Shown here: positions 59,651-63,988 of the stretch, one piece after another | How the letters are laid out: the number at the start of each line of letters is the position of its first letter | How positions within the stretch are numbered: position 1 is the first letter of the stretch | From: Ascoidea tarda (nom. inval.) | Lineage: Eukaryota > Ascomycota > Saccharomycetes > Ascoideales > Ascoideaceae | Length of the DNA: 63,988 bases | Reading direction: 5' to 3' | Assembly: GCA_030560485.1 (NCBI GenBank) | Contig: JAKTTS010000023.1 | Coordinates: 1 to 63,988, forward strand | Translations under genes and position numbers: made by a program | Notes under the pieces: model-generated | What the model saw: only the letters and a program-made list of their open reading frames with translations | Told to the model about the DNA's origin: nothing | The model's database searches: none

Positions 59651-61333
59651 ATGGGCTCTTGCTGTAGTTGTTTAAATTCTGATGATCGCTCTGACGAAAA
59701 TCAACCTTTATTAGCCGAGAACGAAAGAGAAGCTATAACAGAATTGCTAAGATACTTAGAAAATAGAACTGAAATCGATTTTTTTGGTCCTGGCCCTTTA
59801 AGAGCTTTGAGCACTCTAGTTTATTCTGATAACTTGGACCTACAAAGATCTGCTGCTTTGGCCTTTGCTGAAATAACTGAGAAAGATGTCAAGGCCGTTG
59901 GCAAAGAAGTCTTTGACCCAATATTACTCTTATTACAAAGCTCCGATCCTGAAGTTCAAAGAGCTGCCTGTGCTGCTCTAGGCAACTTAGCCGTCAACAA
60001 TGATAATAAAGTCCTAATCGTTCAAATGGGAGGTTTAGATCCTTTGATTAGACAAATGGAATCTCAAAACACTGAGGTCCAATGCAACGCTGTTGGTTGT
60101 ATCACTAACTTGGCCACCCAAGATGACAATAAAGCTAAAATCGCCAAATCTGGCGCTTTAGTCCCTCTCACAAGATTGGCCAAAAACAAAGATTTAAGAG
60201 TTCAAAGAAATGCAACCGGTGCTTTATTGAACATGACCCACTCTTTGGAGAATAGAAAAGAATTGGTTAACGCCGGTGCTGTACCTGTCTTAGTTTCTTT
60301 ACTATCCTCAACTGACCAAGATGTCCAATACTACTGCACAACCGCGTTATCAAATATTGCCGTCGATGAGATTAATAGAAAAAAATTATTCCAAACAGAA
60401 TCAAGATTGGTCTCTCAACTAGTTGAATTAATGGACTCTCCTTCTTCAAGGGTTCAATGTCAAGCTACTTTGGCTTTAAGAAACTTAGCATCTGACCCTT
60501 CCTATCAATTGGAGATAGTCAGAGCTGGTGGCCTACCTCATCTAGTTACTCTACTAAAATCAACTCAACAACCTTTAATATTAGCTGCTGTTGCTTGTAT
60601 TCGAAATATCTCAATACATCCCATGAATGAAGCCCTAATTATTGACGCCGGCTTCTTAAAGCCCTTAGTTGATCTATTGGACTATAAAGGTTCCGAAGAA
60701 ATTCAGTGTCATTCGGTCTCAACTTTAAGAAATCTAGCTGCTTCAAGTGAAAAAAATAGAAGTGCTTTATTGGAAGCAGGTGCAGTTCAAAAATGCAAGA
60801 ATTTGGTCCTACAAACTCAAGGTTCTGTTTTAAGTGAAATATCTGCTTGTTTTGCTATATTAGCATTGGCTGATGATTTAAAGCAAAAATTGTTAGACTT
60901 AAACTTGGTTGATGTCTTAATTCCTTTAACTTTTTCCAACTATGATGAGGTTCGTGGAAATTCCGCTGCAGCTTTAGCTAATTTATGCTCAAGAATTCCT
61001 GATTATAGTTATATTATAAAGGATTGGCATCAACCAAACGACGGTATTTCAGGGTTTTTAATAAGATTTTTAATATCTGAAAATAATACTTTTGAACACA
61101 TTGCCTTATGGACTTTATTACAATTATTAGAGAGTGGTGATCCAGAAATTCATAGATTAATTAAAACCAATGGCAAGATAATGGATGGTGTTAAAGCTTT
61201 GAATTTTAGTACAAGTGAATTGCTATCAAATGAAAAAAGCAAAGAAATGAGTGGTATGGCTCACATACAACCTGATGATTCTAGATACGATGTTTATCAT
61301 TTAACAGAGCAAATTTTACAATCAATATCCTAG
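59651..61333 (+). CDS. VAC8: Vac8 armadillo-repeat protein of the vacuole
   Basis: The predicted protein has 560 residues. Vac8 anchors the nucleus-vacuole junction, Atg13 and the Myo2 receptor Vac17 on the vacuolar membrane. It starts [12 protein letters not shown]: Gly2 is an N-myristoylation site and Cys4, Cys5 and Cys7 are palmitoylation sites. At least nine armadillo repeats fill residues 45-500, for example [47 protein letters not shown] and [14 protein letters not shown]. The C-terminal part ends in a Tyr-rich segment. Length and content match the Saccharomyces protein; codon use is regular, as in a well-expressed gene. Confidence 0.97.
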   Translation: MGSCCSCLNSDDRSDENQPLLAENEREAITELLRYLENRTEIDFFGPGPLRALSTLVYSDNLDLQRSAALAFAEITEKDVKAVGKEVFDPILLLLQSSDPEVQRAACAALGNLAVNNDNKVLIVQMGGLDPLIRQMESQNTEVQCNAVGCITNLATQDDNKAKIAKSGALVPLTRLAKNKDLRVQRNATGALLNMTHSLENRKELVNAGAVPVLVSLLSSTDQDVQYYCTTALSNIAVDEINRKKLFQTESRLVSQLVELMDSPSSRVQCQATLALRNLASDPSYQLEIVRAGGLPHLVTLLKSTQQPLILAAVACIRNISIHPMNEALIIDAGFLKPLVDLLDYKGSEEIQCHSVSTLRNLAASSEKNRSALLEAGAVQKCKNLVLQTQGSVLSEISACFAILALADDLKQKLLDLNLVDVLIPLTFSNYDEVRGNSAAALANLCSRIPDYSYIIKDWHQPNDGISGFLIRFLISENNTFEHIALWTLLQLLESGDPEIHRLIKTNGKIMDGVKALNFSTSELLSNEKSKEMSGMAHIQPDDSRYDVYHLTEQILQSIS

Positions 61334-62099
61334 TATTCTAGTATCCTAGATATCTTTAATATTTTGGTTGTTTTAAAATTTCCAATACTATCGAATTCCT
61401 ATCATCAATGCTTAACCTTATTAGCATCATCATATTATAATTATCACTTATGAAGCTAGACTTTAATGAATAGCTTATAATTTATAGGCTACAACTAATA
61501 ATATAGCGTTAATTTGATTTTATTTAGGTTTTCTTTTAAACTCAATTGCCGTTGTTTCTTTAGTTTTTATTTCCACCGTATATTGTTTTTATTAATCGTT
61601 TTGGAGTACTTCTTTTTTCTTTACATTCTCTAATTATTTTTAATTTTATTTTTTTATTCACTCACTAATTAATTATTACTTTTACAAATGAAAGTTACTA
61701 TGCTTGACCTCGCAAACAACCGCCTCTTAGAAATGTTTTTGCATAGTATATTGGTAATGGAAATCACTAATTAAAACCTTTTAAAGCTACTTGTTGTATT
61801 TTTATTAGTCATCGTTTTTGCCACTTCTTTGAATTGAATGTTCTAGTATATTAATTGTATTTTTGCCAGACCGATCCTTCGTGTTTTGCTCTAATCAATC
61901 CTATTAAGCTCAGTTTTATTGATCATCTATTATTCTACTACGTTTCATTTGTTTCAGCGCTTTCTATCTACTGCGGCAATGAAATTTTAATAATCCTATT
62001 TCTTCTATAAATGTTTTTGATTTTAGATTATAGGACCGGTTTACTATTTCAAATTTGTTGTTAAAAACATGAAAGATTGTTTATTCTAATATAAATTTG
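61334..62099. other. VAC8 3' region and spacer
   Basis: AT-rich sequence starting with the VAC8 terminator. Only chance ORFs are present (for example 28 codons from the ATG at 61688). No gene is called. Confidence 0.35.
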
Positions 62100-62450
62100 C
62101 AAGAAGTTACTCAATATGTTTTAGTTGTCGATGGCTTTGATCATAAATTGTTAACTGAATTTCACTCTAAGTACAAACATATTGTTGTTTTAGGCATGAA
62201 TATAACTAGACTTCACTGAGATTTTATATTGTTAAATTCCTACTGTGCACTCACTATTTCTTCACTGTACATTGAACTTGAAAGCATCACTAAATCCAAA
62301 ACATGACTAAAAGTCATTATGGCATTCTTATCAACATGGCCTTGAAATACGAGACGTGCAGAAATTTCATCATTACTGGAATTAAAGATGAAAGCTTTCA
62401 TCAAATCCCAGTGCTCAGGTAAAAAACCCATACAGTGCCAATTGATGAAT
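62100..62450. repeat. Duplicon copy B (shared with 37023-37533)
   Basis: It carries the same two blocks as copy A but joined directly near 62247, without the 160 bp that copy A has between them. The join replaces the natural end of the APH-type reading frame. Confidence 0.9.
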
Positions 62451-62990
62451 ACCACAGCTAAATTCTCTCTTACGATAATATTGTTATAACTCACTTCTCC
62501 ATGAGAAAGACAGATTTTGCTGTCAGTAGGCAAAACCTCATATATCAATCTATTTGACCTTTTGCTGCTTTGAGCCATCGACGAGATATGTTTGTTTAGC
62601 TCTTTTTCCGATTTAAATTTCATTTGTTCAAACAATAGGTCGTCAATAACAGTATTATTTATTCCACATATTTCATTCGATGTTTCTTTTCTTAGTTAGT
62701 ATAATTCGTTCAATATATTACCTGTAACAATCTGTTTCTGTTCTTCACTCAATTCTGTCATATATCAAATAACGTCTTTCCAGCAATATATTCCATTTCA
62801 ATGTAGAACTTGGAGTCTTTTGTGTAATAGTCATAGATCTTGGGACAAGATACTTTGTTTTGAACGTATTTCAAATTGTGTGCCTCTTAGAAAAAAGTGC
62901 ATTTAATTACTCTGTCACCAATAATTTTTATATCCTTCATAGCAGTTTCTTCTACTTTGCTGTTTTCAAAAAAACAGGCAAGAAATAGAG
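62240..62990 (-). pseudogene. Decayed APH-type phosphotransferase, copy B
   Basis: This is recognisable as the fungal branch of the aminoglycoside-phosphotransferase (APH/choline kinase-like) family, read on the minus strand. In order: CPKIYDYYTKDSKFYIEMEY near 62850-62790, AGKTLFDI, TELSEEQKQIV near 62755, KSEKELNKHISSM near 62610, LPTDSKICLSHGEVSYNNII near 62540-62480 and INWHCMGFLPEHWDLMKAF near 62450-62395. Two or three stops or frame changes interrupt the N-terminal half, while 62635-62240 stays open. The catalytic HGD has become HGE and the metal-binding IDWE has become INWH, so even the open part lacks both key acids. Yeasts rarely keep this family, whereas filamentous fungi have many. 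Confidence 0.75.
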
Positions 62991-63339
62991 TGAACCAATT
63001 TGTCTGTTTATACAAGAAATCATCACATTGATACGAAAGATGCATTGCCCTCCAAAACCACAGCGGTGGTAAATTAGGGTTTGTAGCGGATAGGGTTTGT
63101 TTTGACCAAACACAAATTTCATGTCACGTGCGCGGGCCTACTTGATTCAAACTTGTAACCTAAAAATATTGTTGGAGAGTTGCAGTTGCTTCGATGGTAA
63201 AGCATTTCGCACACTTCATAGAAAGTGCAAATGATACTAAAAATGATGTTGTCAGATTCAAATTTAAATATTTTTTATATTGTTATCTACGATTTGAAAA
63301 AAATAGTTCATATTGATATTAGAAATAACTACCAAATGT
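62991..63339. other. Spacer without a visible gene
   Basis: It includes a short GC-richer spot GTCACGTGCGCGGGCC near 63122, an E-box-like CACGTG inside it, and otherwise AT-rich sequence. Confidence 0.3.
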
Positions 63340-63790
63340 GCATTAAGAAGAAAGTTCAGGTGAAGCGCTTGATTTAATCTCATCTAAAAGATCACCTTCT
63401 CCCACTGTTCTGTTGTCCAACACTGGCTCCAATACTCACATCACCATCGTAATCAATCAAATTTCACCGACGGATACACTAATCACAAAAGCAATAACGA
63501 CCATACCAATGGAAATTTCAATATTAGAAACTTTTCACCTGTTGTTGGAGTCGGAATTGGAAGAAGAAGAGCTGTAAATCAGGCCCCAGTATGTTAGCAT
63601 AGCTACAGCTATGGTCTAAGAGATACAACAACCCAGAAACTCGATATTTGGAGACTAAAACGATTTATCAAATTTTGCTTGAAGTCTGGTGATGCTATTA
63701 TGTTTTAGTTAAATCACCTTTTGAAATTCAGAACGAAATCACTGACCAACAACTCGAAAAGGGCACTTTGAGTGAGTCACATAACGAAAA
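63340..63790 (+). pseudogene. Unidentified decayed coding remnant
   Basis: Coding-like stretches in two frames: SSGEALDLISSKRSPSP near 63352, QYSHHHRNQSNFTDGYTNH then FSPVVGVGIGRRRAVNQAP near 63432-63590, and GLRDTTTQKLDIWRLKRFIK near 63615-63680. At least three interruptions lie between them. I do not recognise the family. Confidence 0.35.
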
Positions 63791-63853
63791 TTGAAACAAC
63801 TTTTTCATCTCAAATATTCATTCATTTTCCTTGTGCATTCACCAATTCTCTTG

Positions 63854-63861
63854 TATAAATA
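63854..63861 (+). promoter_or_regulatory. TATA box of the gene at 63895
   Basis: TATAAATA lies 34 bp before the ATG of the partial ORF at the right edge. Confidence 0.4.
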
Positions 63862-63894
63862 TTAGGGCTTCTACTCATATCAATGTATTGAATC

Positions 63895-63988
63895 ATGTCC
63901 AGGGGAATCTTACCATTTGATGTATTTACTGATCCCCCTCACTTTAATCACCTTGATAATGTTATTAAATCAGAAAATAGTTCTACAA
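63895..63988 (+). CDS. Start of an unknown gene (partial, right edge)
   Basis: From the ATG at 63895 the frame is open to the window end (31 codons), reading MSRGILPFDVFTDPPHFNHL and on. The TATA element just upstream supports it. I do not recognise the product; too little is visible. Confidence 0.4.
   Translation, partial: MSRGILPFDVFTDPPHFNHLDNVIKSENSST

Noticed and set aside
1-63988. Transposons, LTR elements, CRISPR arrays, telomeric repeats
   Set aside because: I looked for reverse transcriptase, transposase, long terminal repeats and regularly spaced repeats and found none. TTAGGGTTTG near 63075 is isolated and not an array.

Overview
The window reads as a chromosome segment of a budding yeast (Saccharomycotina). 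The DNA is AT-rich and genes are dense and mostly intronless. The few introns are short, with GTATGT-like donors and TACTAAT-like branch sites. Nearly every intact protein has a clear Saccharomyces counterpart. CTG codons are too rare at conserved sites to fix the genetic code. One CTG sits at a conserved Leu of a decayed LYS2, which is only a weak hint that CTG is read as Leu.

Layout: 1-2040 is the 5' part of BEM1 (minus, cut by the window edge). 3231-32711 is an ordinary gene run: a GAS-family glucanosyltransferase, PPN2, TAL1, SAD1, a Cys-rich GPI protein, a small unknown ORF, CDC50, ENV9, a YBP1/2 protein, RRD1, RAD6, a PI31-like protein, an ISWI ATPase and a synaptojanin-type INP52/53. 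32712-38300 is a graveyard: the reductase end of LYS2 (plus), a nuclease-plus-kinase-like gene (minus), a piece of an APH-type kinase and unidentified coding remnants. 38519-61333 is again ordinary: ILV2, SAC1, BET3, EFL1, PSG1, MDM31-like, NSR1, a flavodoxin-like protein with a CaaX end, EPS1, BET1 and VAC8. From about 62000 a second decayed stretch holds a fuller copy of the APH-type kinase, further remnants, and the start of a new gene at 63895.

How the genes relate: many act on membranes and secretion. SAC1 and INP52/53 remove phosphoinositide phosphates, CDC50 partners a lipid flippase, BET3 and BET1 act in ER-to-Golgi traffic, EPS1 and PSG1 act in quality control and maturation of plasma-membrane protein, VAC8 and PPN2 act at the vacuole, and a GAS enzyme and a GPI protein build the wall. 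They are not an operon-like system; most sit under their own promoters.

The most unusual signals are: two near-identical fragments of a decayed APH-type kinase 25 kb apart that share altered catalytic motifs; a decayed nuclease-kinase gene; recurrent GC-rich islands carrying CAGCTG just upstream of genes; a four-unit 12-bp CGTGA array in front of the ISWI gene; an NSR1 without its RGG tail; and a C-terminal CaaX box on a flavodoxin-like protein. I found no convincing tRNA, rRNA, CRISPR array, LTR element or DNA transposon.
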